A stretch of 64,000 nucleotides of DNA from an uncultured Agathobacter sp. (GCA_934359755.1 CAKRLV010000011.1:6940-70939), one strand, 5' to 3'. Counted from the stretch's first letter, positions 35,348-45,435 are shown. Translations and numbers: made by a program. Notes: generated from the sequence alone by a model not told the origin.

Positions 35348-36688
35348 TCATATGAAAGGAGTAATAATTTTATGTGCAAGCTCCATTAATTTTTGTCTAT
35401 CATTCAGCGACGGATCATCTAAAACCATCTCAAATATCTGATCCAGCACTTCCCCCATCTGCTTGCCAGGCTTCATTCCCATCTGAATGAGATCTCTTCC
35501 GTTAAGATGCATATCTTTCTTCTGGATGCACTGTTCCTTCTCTATAATCTCATTATAGACTCTCTCAAATTCATCCACATCTCTTAGCTTCTCTTCCCTC
35601 TCATACTGACTTTGTGCCAATATATCTGCTCTTTTCACCTCAAAAAGTGATGGAAACTGCTCTATCCCTATTCTATTAACCGCCCTGCGCACATTGCGCT
35701 CATTTATACGTGGTCTGTCATCATGCGCCTCTATCAGTTTACAGGTTCTTTTGATGGTGTCATTATCAAATTTAAGACGCTTTAAAATGTCCGCGGTCAT
35801 CCGCGCACCTTCCTTTGGATGTCCATGATAATGTTCCTGTCCATCCTCATCTACGCTCTTACAGACCGGCTTTGCAATATCATGAAAAAGCATCGTAATT
35901 CTTAATACCTTATCCGGTCTTATGTTCATAATTGCATGAATTGTATGTTCACCGACTGTATACATATGATGCATGTTATTTTGCTTGGTCTTCATCATCA
36001 CATCAAATTCCGGCAAAAACACAGCAGTAAGTCCAAGCTCGTATGCACTTCTTATTTCTTCCGGGTGTGCCGACACAAGCAGCTTGACCATCTCCACCTG
36101 TATTCGCTCAGCACTAATCTTCGCTATCGTTCCCGCAAGTCGTCTCACCGCATCCCTGGTTCCTTCCTCAATCTCAAAACCAAGCTGCGCCGCGAATCTT
36201 ACAGCCCGAAGCATCCGAAGTGCATCTTCATTAAAACGCTCCATCGGATCTCCGACACAGCGTATCACTTTATTCTTTAAATCCGAAATACCATCAAATG
36301 CATCTATAAGTCCCTCCCGGTCATTGTACGCCATTGCATTGATGGTAAAATCTCTACGCTTTAAATCCTCTACAAGATTCGATGTAAAAGTGACCTCCTT
36401 AGGATGTCTTGAATCCTCATACTCTCCATCAATACGATATGTGGTAACCTCGTATCCTATATGTTCTATCATGACTGTAACTGTACCATGTTCAATCCCT
36501 GTGTCTATGGTCTTCTTAAAAAGTGATTTAACCTGCTGTGGCTTCGCCGAAGTGGTAATGTCCCAATCCTGCGGCGTCCTGCCAAGCAGCGTATCTCTGA
36601 CACATCCCCCTACTGCATAAGCTTCAAAGCCATTTGCATACAGGGTATCTATTATGAAATTTACATGTTCAGGTACGTCTATTCTCAT
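35348..36688 (-). CDS. cca: CCA tRNA nucleotidyltransferase (class II) with HD domain
   Basis: A 446-residue enzyme that adds or repairs the tRNA 3' CCA end. The polymerase head has GGCVRD (27-32) and the metal-binding DWD (41-43) in DWDITTSA. RRDFTINAMAY and the flexible-loop region follow, then EDALRMLRAVRFAAQLGF in the neck. A C-terminal HD phosphohydrolase-like domain (MLFHDIAKP, EAHDDRPR) is typical of this subgroup. Without biochemical data, an A-adding-only variant cannot be excluded. Its ATG overlaps the stop of the upstream GGDEF gene as ATGA, indicating coupling. Confidence 0.94.
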   Translation of the reverse strand: MRIDVPEHVNFIIDTLYANGFEAYAVGGCVRDTLLGRTPQDWDITTSAKPQQVKSLFKKTIDTGIEHGTVTVMIEHIGYEVTTYRIDGEYEDSRHPKEVTFTSNLVEDLKRRDFTINAMAYNDREGLIDAFDGISDLKNKVIRCVGDPMERFNEDALRMLRAVRFAAQLGFEIEEGTRDAVRRLAGTIAKISAERIQVEMVKLLVSAHPEEIRSAYELGLTAVFLPEFDVMMKTKQNNMHHMYTVGEHTIHAIMNIRPDKVLRITMLFHDIAKPVCKSVDEDGQEHYHGHPKEGARMTADILKRLKFDNDTIKRTCKLIEAHDDRPRINERNVRRAVNRIGIEQFPSLFEVKRADILAQSQYEREEKLRDVDEFERVYNEIIEKEQCIQKKDMHLNGRDLIQMGMKPGKQMGEVLDQIFEMVLDDPSLNDRQKLMELAHKIITPFI

Positions 36689-39600
36689 ATAAAAGCGTAA
36701 GTTCCTTTTCCATTTATTTTGACCGTGTACATCAGGTCATCAGCCCTCTTTATGGTATCATCTATACTCTCGTCTTCACTTCTTCTAATCGCGATTCCTA
36801 TAGATACTGTGAGTTTCTTATTATCCTCCACAACAACTTCTCTCTTTAATTTCTGGCGTAATTCTTCCTGAAAACCATCAGCCGCTTCGATTTTCTTATA
36901 GATTTCATGCACCATCTTCTCAATGACAGCTCTATCCACAGTATGTGCAACTATGATAAATTCATCACCGCCATATCTGCACACAAATCCTATTCCGCCA
37001 GCAACCTCTTCAAAAATCTTCGCCATTCCAACTAATATAATATCTCCAGCATCATGTCCAAATGTATCATTGTATGGCTTAAAATTATCGAGATCCAAAA
37101 ACAGGATAGTCACATTATCCTTCATGTTCTGAACACCTTTATACAGCCCAGCTCTGTTATACAGGCCTGTCAGCATATCTGTGATTGCATTCTGTGACAG
37201 CTGACGATTCATAGACCGAATCTGCTTATTAGCCTCAAGTCTTTTTATTGCATTATAAAGTTCTCGGAACAAAAGCTTATACACTCTTAAATCATCATAA
37301 TCCAGCATGTATCTGTTGATTGAGTTGTGCCAGTTGTCCTTCATCAGGATATATGTAATAAAAACAGCCTTAATCTTTCCATTGGACATAAAAGGAATTG
37401 CTACAAAAGAACATACTTCATCAACACCAAAAGGTGCAACCAAATCCATATGCTCTAAGAAATTGTCACTCACCTTCGACACTGCAACACCTTCCGGATT
37501 ATGCTTAAGACATCTCCTGATTTGTTCTAGCTTATCATCATTCCATTCAACATATGTATTGTCAAACAGAATCTCCGCATCATGATCCTCATATCTGATA
37601 TAGATTGCCTTGTCATTGCTAAAGTAATTAAGGAAATATCTAAGCGCATCATGAACAAGCACTGACACATCAGAATTTGATGTATCAATAATATTCTGCC
37701 ATACTCCCAAAAAATCCATCTGTCGTCTTGAATTCTGGTAATCTATCTCTACAGCCTTGTTCTTCGACATCCTGTCCTGATCAGTTTTGGTAACATTACA
37801 AGGTTCGTGAAGATTATCTGGTCTGATTCTATCAAGCATCTCTATCGATGCACTATCCTTGAGTGCCTTCGCTGCATCATCATGCTTTTTTAAAAAAGCA
37901 GCTTCTTTCTCATACAACTCCACTTTGCCCATGCGTTTGAAAAGAATCATTCTGTTTTGTATATACAGGCGGTGGGCAAAGAACTGATTGCCTTCTGCTT
38001 TTATAAGATGTTTCTCGGCCTCTACAAATTCCTCATATGCAGACTCATCGTCGTCATTTTCCATATGAAGTAATGCCATCGCAAAATTATACAGAAACAA
38101 GTCATCATCACACAAAGCATAATCATGAATTATTACATTAGGATCTGCATTTTTGGCTCTCATAAGAACAAAATTGAGAAACTGCTTGCAGTTTATAAGA
38201 TTTCGTTCGCAGTCAAACAACTTCTTCTGTAGTATCGTCGCTAGTGCCAGGAGAGCATACAGTTTTGATATATTGCACACTCTAAGACTGTTCATATGAA
38301 GACGTTCTACAGTCTTCATCGCCATTTCAAGACACCTTTCTGCATCCATGTATCTTTCAATCATTATGTAATTGAGCGCTTTATTGTAATTAGTCTCCGC
38401 AATTTCCCGCACTGCATCATTTTCACTGAACATCTCAATGCCGCGGTTATAGTAATCATCGGCAAGTTCATTATACCCAAGTGCAGACAAATTATAGCCT
38501 ATACTAATGTATGCCATACCACGCTCAACCTTGTCAGTATCCTCGACGTATTCACAAGCCCTTACGATATAAAGCATCGCTATATTATTCATTCCATTCG
38601 TTGATGCTATCATAGTATTCTTTCGGAAAGCCGCACCGATAAGATATGTGTTTCCAATTGCCTTTGCAATCTCGATTCCTTTACTGAACTGCACAAGCAA
38701 TGCCTCTGACTTGTTAGCTTTTGCCACCATCTCTGGCTTGTTATCATATGCATATATGTATATATATGCAAGATGATTCCTATAACCATACTTATGCAGC
38801 TTCTCTATAAGAGTATCTTCTATCTCTACGTCTGTAACGCAGAAGAAAATATTATACCATCCAGACATTTTAATCTGAACAATAAGAAGTTCTGTTACAA
38901 ATTTCTTCTTTTCATCTTTAAGATATACAGCTTCCTGATATGCCTGTTGCGCTGTCATTCTCGCATCATCAAGTTTTCCAAGGTACATATAACATGTCGC
39001 TGTGTAGTATGCACATGTGAAATTCATCTCATGTTCATCGTCCGCATCCTTCTTCCTGGATAAGATATCAACCACATCGATTGCTTTTGACATATCTCCT
39101 GCAAGAATAGCTGTCTCACAATACAAACACAACATCTTTATTTCCCATTCGTGGCTTACCTCGACAGGATTTTCTGACATCTGCCTCTCAAATGAACGGA
39201 AATAACCCATGGCACTATTGATATCCATGAACTTATTGCAGTTATTAATCTTGCGATATATATTCTTAATGCTCTCTCTCTTCGGCGCCACAGTCTCATC
39301 CTGCACCTTACGCTTAAGTCCTGTATATCCTAAATGATACAGATGTGCTTCATCCACCATCATCTCTATCATTGTATCCCAGTTTTCGCCTGCTATATTC
39401 ACCTTAGTTCTATTCTCATTTGCGCCAAGAACGATTCCTATATTCTTAGACAACTTCCCTATAAGGTTAATGATCAACTGGACACTGCTTTCACCGGCAA
39501 GCTGAAATCTGTTGATGACAATAACTACAGGATGCTCCTGTGTAACTTTGCAAAGCATACTCACTACATCCTCTGTCATTCTCTGCTTCTCATATTCCAC

Positions 39601-39966
39601 TTCGCCTAACAGCGCATGTTCAGCACGTCTGCAAAACCCCTCTTCGAAATACGAGCGGTAAATCTCTTTGTGAAGCTCATACACTCCACAACTATCCAAA
39701 AAATCGTTAATAGAACCACCGATATATTTGTCGAACATACTATGTATGATATCAATAAATGGCATATAAGCCCCATTAATCTCACCATACTCAAACTCAA
39801 AACACGCAAAATAGACGTCATCCTCATTTCCTGAATAACGTCTCTCCAATTCCTCGCTGTTCATGGAGAAATCATTGTTATAGCACGCCATAACAATGTT
39901 GTTCTCCAACTCACCTGTCTTGTTATAAACCTGTTCAATAACACTATTAAATAACTTATCAATCAC
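36685..39966 (-). CDS. Large diguanylate cyclase: degenerate STAND-like ATPase, TPR array, GAF-like, GGDEF
   Basis: A 1093-residue signalling protein without membrane segments. The first 230 residues resemble the ATPase module of MalT/AAA_16 regulators, with a Walker-B-like strand (PVVIVINRFQLAGESSVQ), but no Walker A is visible, so nucleotide binding is probably lost. Residues about 260-720 are helical TPR-type repeats. A GAF-like domain (about 770-920) precedes GGDEF. The active site is intact, RYGGDEF (999-1003), while the inhibitory RxxD site is absent. It should make cyclic di-GMP in response to an unknown signal. The start is GTG 39966 after TGGGGT. It overlaps cca by 4 bp. Confidence 0.85.
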   Translation of the reverse strand: MIDKLFNSVIEQVYNKTGELENNIVMACYNNDFSMNSEELERRYSGNEDDVYFACFEFEYGEINGAYMPFIDIIHSMFDKYIGGSINDFLDSCGVYELHKEIYRSYFEEGFCRRAEHALLGEVEYEKQRMTEDVVSMLCKVTQEHPVVIVINRFQLAGESSVQLIINLIGKLSKNIGIVLGANENRTKVNIAGENWDTMIEMMVDEAHLYHLGYTGLKRKVQDETVAPKRESIKNIYRKINNCNKFMDINSAMGYFRSFERQMSENPVEVSHEWEIKMLCLYCETAILAGDMSKAIDVVDILSRKKDADDEHEMNFTCAYYTATCYMYLGKLDDARMTAQQAYQEAVYLKDEKKKFVTELLIVQIKMSGWYNIFFCVTDVEIEDTLIEKLHKYGYRNHLAYIYIYAYDNKPEMVAKANKSEALLVQFSKGIEIAKAIGNTYLIGAAFRKNTMIASTNGMNNIAMLYIVRACEYVEDTDKVERGMAYISIGYNLSALGYNELADDYYNRGIEMFSENDAVREIAETNYNKALNYIMIERYMDAERCLEMAMKTVERLHMNSLRVCNISKLYALLALATILQKKLFDCERNLINCKQFLNFVLMRAKNADPNVIIHDYALCDDDLFLYNFAMALLHMENDDDESAYEEFVEAEKHLIKAEGNQFFAHRLYIQNRMILFKRMGKVELYEKEAAFLKKHDDAAKALKDSASIEMLDRIRPDNLHEPCNVTKTDQDRMSKNKAVEIDYQNSRRQMDFLGVWQNIIDTSNSDVSVLVHDALRYFLNYFSNDKAIYIRYEDHDAEILFDNTYVEWNDDKLEQIRRCLKHNPEGVAVSKVSDNFLEHMDLVAPFGVDEVCSFVAIPFMSNGKIKAVFITYILMKDNWHNSINRYMLDYDDLRVYKLLFRELYNAIKRLEANKQIRSMNRQLSQNAITDMLTGLYNRAGLYKGVQNMKDNVTILFLDLDNFKPYNDTFGHDAGDIILVGMAKIFEEVAGGIGFVCRYGGDEFIIVAHTVDRAVIEKMVHEIYKKIEAADGFQEELRQKLKREVVVEDNKKLTVSIGIAIRRSEDESIDDTIKRADDLMYTVKINGKGTYAFI

Positions 39967-40007
39967 TTGTATCTACCCCATTGTATTGGCATAACGCCTC
40001 TTGTTAA

Positions 40008-41450
40008 TTAATATGCTTTGCCCCAGTATACTAACTTATGTGCTGGCTTTCCACAGCATACACACACATCTGAAATCTGCTCCTGATCATCAAATGGCAT
40101 GCAACGGCTTGTAACTGTTGTATCCTCTTTTATCTTAAGCTCGCACTCTACATCTCCACACCACATAGCACGGATAAATCCAGGCTTTTCTTCTGCCACT
40201 TTCTTAAATTCGTCATAATCATGAGCATCGCTGATATGTCCCTTTAAGAATTCCTTAGCTCTTGAAAGCATGTCTTCATGCATTGTGTCAAGAATCTCTG
40301 CAAGCTTGTCATTTAACTCATCAAGTGATACAAAAAGCTTCTCTCTTGTATCACGGCGTACTACTACGCACTGATTCTTCTCTATATCCTTTGGTCCAAG
40401 CTCTACACGTACAGGAATACCCTGAATCTCCTGCTCAGCAAACTTAAATCCAGGTGTCTTATCAGAGCTGTCAATCTTAACTCTGTAACCCGCTGCTTTA
40501 AGGCTGTCTCTTAAATCATAAGCCTTGTCAAGCACACCTTCCTTGTTCTGCTGGATTGGAATAACCATAACCTGTGTAGGTGCAATCCTAGGTGGAAGTA
40601 CAAGTCCTGAATCATCACCATGTACCATAATAATAGCACCGATAAGTCTTGTTGAAACTCCCCATGATGTCTCGTGACAATACTGAAGCTTGTTCTCCTT
40701 ATCTGTGTACTGAATTCCAAAAGCCCTGGCAAATCCATCACCAAAATTATGTGATGTACCAGACTGTAAAGCCTTGCCGTCATGCATAAGTGTCTCAATT
40801 GTATATGTAGCTTCTGCACCAGCAAATTTCTCTTTGTCGGTCTTACGTCCTTTAATCATTGGAATAGCAAGATACTTCTCAGCAAACTCAGCATAAGTAT
40901 TAAGCATAAGAACTGTACGCTCCTCTGCTTCCTGTGCTGTAGCATGTACAGTATGTCCCTCCTGCCATAAGAACTCTGACGAACGAAGGAATGGACGTGT
41001 AGTCTTCTCCCAACGAACAACTGAACACCACTGATTATATACTTTTGGTAAGTCTCTATATGAATGAACAATGTTAGCAAAATGATCACAGAACAATGTC
41101 TCTGATGTAGGTCTTACACAAAGCCTCTCCTGCAATGTCTCAAGTCCACCCTGAGTAACCCAGGCAACCTCTGGTGCAAATCCCTCTACATGATCCTTCT
41201 CTTTCTGCAACAGGCTTTCGGGAATGAACATTGGCATGTATACGTTCTCAACACCTGTCTCCTTGAACATAGCATCCAAATTCTTCTGAATGTTCTCCCA
41301 GATAGCGTATCCATTAGGTCTGAAAATCATACATCCCTTTACTGCTGAATACTCCATCAACTCAGCCTTCTTAACCACATCAGTGTACCATTGTGTGAAA
41401 TCTTCCTCCATTGATGTGATGGCTTCTACTAACTTCTTTTCCTTTGCCAT
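40008..41450 (-). CDS. proS: Prolyl-tRNA synthetase, archaeal/eukaryotic-type
   Basis: A 480-residue class II synthetase of the short type without the bacterial editing insert. Motif 2 region [23 protein letters not shown] and motif 3 region [16 protein letters not shown] are clear, followed by the anticodon-binding domain and a zinc-type C-terminal domain ([20 protein letters not shown]). This form is common in Clostridia. ATG 41450 has AAGGAG; 16 upstream in-frame codons are unsupported. It has its own promoter and a short leader hairpin. Confidence 0.96.
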   Translation of the reverse strand: MAKEKKLVEAITSMEEDFTQWYTDVVKKAELMEYSAVKGCMIFRPNGYAIWENIQKNLDAMFKETGVENVYMPMFIPESLLQKEKDHVEGFAPEVAWVTQGGLETLQERLCVRPTSETLFCDHFANIVHSYRDLPKVYNQWCSVVRWEKTTRPFLRSSEFLWQEGHTVHATAQEAEERTVLMLNTYAEFAEKYLAIPMIKGRKTDKEKFAGAEATYTIETLMHDGKALQSGTSHNFGDGFARAFGIQYTDKENKLQYCHETSWGVSTRLIGAIIMVHGDDSGLVLPPRIAPTQVMVIPIQQNKEGVLDKAYDLRDSLKAAGYRVKIDSSDKTPGFKFAEQEIQGIPVRVELGPKDIEKNQCVVVRRDTREKLFVSLDELNDKLAEILDTMHEDMLSRAKEFLKGHISDAHDYDEFKKVAEEKPGFIRAMWCGDVECELKIKEDTTVTSRCMPFDDQEQISDVCVCCGKPAHKLVYWGKAY

Positions 41451-41468
41451 TTTAATTCTCCTTCTTCT

Positions 41469-41532
41469 CCGTAACCCATTTACGGCAGTTTTATACAACT
41501 AATATATTATGACATGATTAGATAAATGTCAA
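41469..41532 (-). promoter_or_regulatory. proS promoter and leader hairpin
   Basis: TTGACA (41532-41527), 17-bp spacer, TAATAT (41509-41504). The short leader contains the hairpin CCGTAAATGGGTTACGG (41469-41485) directly before the ribosome binding site. It is too short for a T-box. Confidence 0.75.
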
Positions 41533-41578
41533 GAAACACCCCAGTTTTATCGTTTTATAATGACATCTGATCTATGCA

Positions 41579-42220
41579 CTAAAACTCATCGATAAATTGC
41601 ATCTTTTTACCACTTGCCGGGTGCTCAAATTCAATCATATATGACCTAAGCTTTAATGTGTCATCTGGTGCCCCACCATACTTGTTATCCCCTATAATCG
41701 GACAACCGATATTGGCAAGCTGGAGCCTTATCTGATGCTGCCTGCCTGTGTGAAGCGTAACATCGAATACTATGTGATTGTTTTCTTCCTTAATCACTTC
41801 AAAATCTAATACCGCTTTCTTCGCCTGCGGTGTGTCAGGCGGAACAATACTCGATACATTGTTCTTCTTGTCTGTCAGGATATAATTCGTAAGAGTTCCC
41901 TTATGACCACAGCCCATAGAAAATTCACCCTCTTCGATGCACTCTGCATAGTAGTGCTTTCCTATCAGCCTCTGCTGTACCTGCCTGGATAAATTTGCTG
42001 CGGCTTTCTGGTTCTTAGCAAAGACCATAATGCCTTCAACAGGCTGGTCTAGTCTATGTACAACACCTATGTATGGCGTCTCCTTTTTTCTGGCACGATA
42101 GTTCCTGAGGCTGCTTTCCATATCCTGCTGGCCTAACCGCTTAGTCTGCGTCGCCATGCCTGCCGGCTTGTGGCAGACGATTATATCATCATCTTCATAT
42201 ATTATAGTTGGTGTCTGCAT
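41579..42220 (-). CDS. RluA-family pseudouridine synthase
   Basis: A 213-residue pseudouridine synthase acting on rRNA or tRNA. The catalytic aspartate is in VVHRLDQPVEGIMVFAK, and TLHTGRQHQIRLQLANIGCPIIGD is the second signature. No S4 domain is present, so it is the short RluA/RluC-like form; the modified site is not readable. ATG 42220 follows GGAGAT; a TTG nine codons upstream lacks support. Confidence 0.92.
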   Translation of the reverse strand: MQTPTIIYEDDDIIVCHKPAGMATQTKRLGQQDMESSLRNYRARKKETPYIGVVHRLDQPVEGIMVFAKNQKAAANLSRQVQQRLIGKHYYAECIEEGEFSMGCGHKGTLTNYILTDKKNNVSSIVPPDTPQAKKAVLDFEVIKEENNHIVFDVTLHTGRQHQIRLQLANIGCPIIGDNKYGGAPDDTLKLRSYMIEFEHPASGKKMQFIDEF

Positions 42221-42266
42221 AAGAGTATCTCCGTTTGTACATTGCAAAATCGCTGAAAATTTGTTG

Positions 42267-43175
42267 TTACTTTTTATATTTTTCTAAGACTTTTGTCGAT
42301 AATTCAGTATCATAGCCTAGAGCGTTGAGCTTTTCGACGGTATCATTGCCGTTATTAATTTCATCCATGATAGCAAGAATATTAGTTTTACATTCAGAGA
42401 AGCCATCATCCCACATGGTCTTGGCAAATTCTTTCTCATCAAATTCAGTTAAAAGCATATGACACACCTCACTTCTGTTCTTAAGCAGAACATCTGTCAG
42501 CATATCCTGTTTCACGCAATAGCTAATAGCCTCATCAATTGCCTGCGCAGTAGACATGCCATTTGAAATATTCTGCCGTATTCGTGCGATAAAGATGGAG
42601 TAGTGCATTAAGCGTTTGCACTTATTCATCAATTCCGCATTATGACCATCATTTACATTCAGTATACGAGTTCTACACTCAAGTGCTGGTTCCATATCGT
42701 TGGCATCAGGGTCGCATTCAAATGCATCCGACAGAAAAAGTGTATAATCATCCTCTATTTTCTCCCGTCCATTATAGAAGACTATGTATTGTGGCATTGG
42801 TAATTTTACCAATTTATGACCGTATACATTAAGCTTATGCAGCTTGATATATTCATCATATAATTGCGCAAAATACAACAGACCTCTTATTGGCATATTC
42901 GGATTTAAAGTGGATTGATGCTCATACAAGTTCATTGTTGAAGAAATAATAAAAGATTTATCATTTTTCATGGACATGAATATGACATCTTCCAGTGTTG
43001 TAATCTCTAAATCATCAGGATTCGAGTGGCATGTGCCGTTTATGGCGTTATACAAATCAAGCAAATCTTTCTTATCCTGAAAGACCCTTTGAAATAATCT
43101 GTCCTTGTATTTTCTCCTTGGAAATTTAAGGACACGCGATATCGCTAACCAGCTTTTAGTTCTTTTGTTATTCAA
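42267..43175 (-). CDS. Rpn-family (PD-(D/E)XK) nuclease-like protein
   Basis: A 302-residue protein that I recognise as the Rpn/recombination-promoting nuclease group abundant in gut Clostridia. It opens with DRLFQRVFQDKKDLLDLYNAI, and the nuclease core lies around EDVIFMSMKNDKSFIISSTMNLYEHQ, where the usual D..E.Q/K residues can be matched in the glutamate-histidine-glutamine end. The C-terminus carries the helical MLLTEFDEKEFAKTMWDDG tail. The start is TTG 43175, with GGGAGGAAGG upstream. Family members cut DNA and promote RecA-independent exchange in E. coli. A relic of a second copy occurs at 47623. Confidence 0.8.
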   Translation of the reverse strand: MNNKRTKSWLAISRVLKFPRRKYKDRLFQRVFQDKKDLLDLYNAINGTCHSNPDDLEITTLEDVIFMSMKNDKSFIISSTMNLYEHQSTLNPNMPIRGLLYFAQLYDEYIKLHKLNVYGHKLVKLPMPQYIVFYNGREKIEDDYTLFLSDAFECDPDANDMEPALECRTRILNVNDGHNAELMNKCKRLMHYSIFIARIRQNISNGMSTAQAIDEAISYCVKQDMLTDVLLKNRSEVCHMLLTEFDEKEFAKTMWDDGFSECKTNILAIMDEINNGNDTVEKLNALGYDTELSTKVLEKYKK

Positions 43176-43191
43176 TAACCTTCCTCCCTAC

Positions 43192-43220
43192 ATTATATTA
43201 AAATAAAAGCGGTTCTGCAA
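43192..43220 (-). promoter_or_regulatory. Promoter of the Rpn gene
   Basis: TTGCAG (43220-43215), 17-bp spacer, TATAAT (43197-43192). Confidence 0.7.
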
Positions 43221-43358
43221 TGTATTAAATTGTATTAACATGGGAAATCGTGGCGAATTGCCATTGAATTGCCTGTCAATATTTAGAATATACAACGTTT
43301 GGATGGAGATTACAATATATGGATGAAATTCTAACATAATTGTAATAATTATTAATTG

Positions 43359-43386
43359 AAAAAGAGGAATCCGAAGATTCCCCTTT
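43359..43386 (-). terminator. Flagellin terminator
   Basis: GGGGAATC-TTCG-GATTCCTC followed by TTTTT on the minus strand; a stable UUCG tetraloop hairpin 19 bp after the stop codon. Confidence 0.93.
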
Positions 43387-43402
43387 AGTGTAATAGTAGT
43401 AA

Positions 43403-45277
43403 TTATCCAAGAAGTGAAAGTACACCCTGGTTAGACTGGTTAGCCTGTGCAAGCATAGACTGTCCTGCCTGTGCAAGAATGTTGTTCTTGCTGTAGTTAA
43501 CCATCTCTGTTGCCATATCTGTATCGCGGATAGCAGATTCAGCAGATGTTGTGTTCTCTGCTACGTTGTCTAAGTTACTAATTGTGTGCTCAAGTCTGTT
43601 CTGAACAGCACCGAGTGCAGATCTCTGAGAAGAAACTTTAGAAATAGCATCTGCGATAGCGTCAATTGCATATGTACCTGCAATACCAGAATCATCGTTT
43701 ACATTAATTCCTTTGATTCCAAGATTTGCAGAATCCATAGCCTCTACATCTACAGAAATCTTGTTAGTCATATCAGCGTCAGCACCAACATGTAAGCTAA
43801 ATGATAATGAATCTTTTGTCTTTACTGTTCCCTGTGTAATTACGAATGAACCATCACCATTATTTTGTACAGAAGCTTCTGTATCAGCACCTATAGAGCT
43901 TGCACTCTTAAGTTCATTTGCCATCTTCTCATATGCATCTTTTACAGTTATTGTATCATCTTCTGTATTTACACCAGCAGCTGTATACTGAGCTGCATCA
44001 ACAGTAACCTGATTACCTTCTTTTATTTTAGCAATAATTTCATCTCGTGTAAGATGAGTGCTATCATGATCAGCATCATCAGTTGACTCGACTACTGTAT
44101 ATGTTTTTGTACCAGTACCATCAATATCGGAGATTGTTACTGTCTTATCTCCTTCTAAATGCTGAATGGCATTTTTAATATCCTTAAAATCTGTTGGCGT
44201 AAAAGCATCGTCTACAACACTTGTTGTTGCTCCATCAAGTGTTACACTGTCACCAGCTGCTAAGGCCGCACCATTATAATCTGATACTTTTCGAGCAGTA
44301 GCAGCTTTACCATATGATGTAAGTTCGAGTTTTCCAATGCTGTCTACTATTTTGTTCGTGCCATTAGCTGTTGTGATAGTAGAACCATCTACTGCAATAT
44401 CAGCTAAAGTTTTTTTCGCCTTATCCCTATCAGCTTTAGTTGTAAGTGATGTATCATACCATCCATCTGCTGTGGCATCATTACCGGCAGAAATAAATTT
44501 GTACTGTTTACCATCTGCAGTTGTAATAACATTTGCAGCAACAACTTTATTAAGATTTGTACCATCACCTTGTACTGTAGCTGCATCAACATTATCAGTA
44601 ACAGTTTTTGTAACACCGCCAGCTGTAAAAGAATCACCGGCTTTCATCACTTTAGCACTTAGAGCTGTAGCTGATGCATAACTGTCCTTATTCAATCCAG
44701 CACCAATCTTATAATCTTTTCCAGCTATAGAAACTTTGTCTCCAACTTTTAATGCATCGCTTAACTTGAATGTTGTTGTTCCATCACCATTGTCAGTTAA
44801 TGCTCCGGCTAAACCAGCATCATGGGCGTTAACCTTGGATGTCTTTGTCTCGCCATTACCTTTAAGAAGATATGTCTCGTTGAACTTTGTTGTCTCAGAT
44901 ACACGATCGATTTCTGTTGTAAGCTGGTCAATTTCGTCCTGAATTGCCTTACGGTCTGTGTCACTGTTTGTTCCGTTAGAAGCCTGTGTTGCAAGCTCAT
45001 TCATACGCTGAAGCATTGAGTGAACTTCTGTGAGTGCACCTTCTGCTGTCTGTACAGCTGAGATACCATCCTGTGCATTAGAAGAAGCCTTATCAAGTCC
45101 GCGAATCTGCTTTCTCATTTTCTCAGAAATAGAAAGTCCAGCTGCGTCATCTGCTGCACGGTTAATTCTGTAACCAGAAGATAACTTCTCTGTAGACTTA
45201 GCCTGTGAGCTTGTTGTTACTCCAAGCATTCTGTTTGCGTTTGCTGCCTGCATGTTGTGTTGTACTACCATTGCCAT
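43403..45277 (-). CDS. fliC: Flagellin with large variable middle domain
   Basis: A 624-residue flagellin. The D0/D1 N-terminus (residues 1-about 145; NRAADDAAGLSISEKMRKQIRG, with no signal peptide) and C-terminus (about 535-624; ending LAQANQSNQGVLSLLG) are conserved. Residues 146-530 form a Thr/Ala/Asp-rich variable domain exposed on the filament, much larger than in Bacillus Hag. Self-assembly and Toll-like-receptor-5 contacts reside in the conserved parts (family knowledge). GGAGG lies 9 bp before ATG 45277. The 158-bp leader after csrA carries two CGGA-loop hairpins, so translation is probably controlled by CsrA. No convincing promoter was found between csrA and fliC, so co-transcription is likely. 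Confidence 0.96.
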   Translation of the reverse strand: MAMVVQHNMQAANANRMLGVTTSSQAKSTEKLSSGYRINRAADDAAGLSISEKMRKQIRGLDKASSNAQDGISAVQTAEGALTEVHSMLQRMNELATQASNGTNSDTDRKAIQDEIDQLTTEIDRVSETTKFNETYLLKGNGETKTSKVNAHDAGLAGALTDNGDGTTTFKLSDALKVGDKVSIAGKDYKIGAGLNKDSYASATALSAKVMKAGDSFTAGGVTKTVTDNVDAATVQGDGTNLNKVVAANVITTADGKQYKFISAGNDATADGWYDTSLTTKADRDKAKKTLADIAVDGSTITTANGTNKIVDSIGKLELTSYGKAATARKVSDYNGAALAAGDSVTLDGATTSVVDDAFTPTDFKDIKNAIQHLEGDKTVTISDIDGTGTKTYTVVESTDDADHDSTHLTRDEIIAKIKEGNQVTVDAAQYTAAGVNTEDDTITVKDAYEKMANELKSASSIGADTEASVQNNGDGSFVITQGTVKTKDSLSFSLHVGADADMTNKISVDVEAMDSANLGIKGINVNDDSGIAGTYAIDAIADAISKVSSQRSALGAVQNRLEHTISNLDNVAENTTSAESAIRDTDMATEMVNYSKNNILAQAGQSMLAQANQSNQGVLSLLG

Positions 45278-45286
45278 AATATTTTA

Positions 45287-45362
45287 CCTCCGTGTGTTTA
45301 AAATTTGTTTCCATAGAAAAATCCGTTTTTCTATGTGTTGTCATGGAATCCGTTCCCTGACA
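45287..45362 (-). promoter_or_regulatory. Flagellin leader with three predicted CsrA sites
   Basis: Hairpin 1 (45362-45339) and hairpin 2 (45335-45312) each have a 10-bp stem and a CGGA tetraloop preceded by A, giving ACGGA. The third site is the ribosome binding site itself, ACGGAGG (45293-45287). Hairpin 2 is perfectly paired; hairpin 1 has one G-A mismatch. CsrA dimers bind A(N)GGA in hairpin loops and block flagellin translation in Bacillus (known). Confidence 0.85.
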
Positions 45363-45435
45363 GTTAATATTAAATTGGCTTTTTATATAAAGCAGACCCC
45401 TAGGTTAGCCGTGCCATATATACAACTAAAAAGTT

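Noticed and set aside
35973..36620. A 215-codon plus-strand frame
   Set aside because: Antisense to the well-supported CCA transferase gene, with low-complexity translation.
41451..41578. T-box riboswitch upstream of proS
   Set aside because: The leader from the predicted start to the ribosome binding site is about 50 nt, too short for a T-box, and the T-box sequence is absent.
45363..45435. Dedicated sigma-28 promoter directly upstream of fliC
   Set aside because: The best candidate (CTAA-N15-TATATAAA) lacks the CCGAT core. It was not convincing compared with the near-consensus site at 46696.
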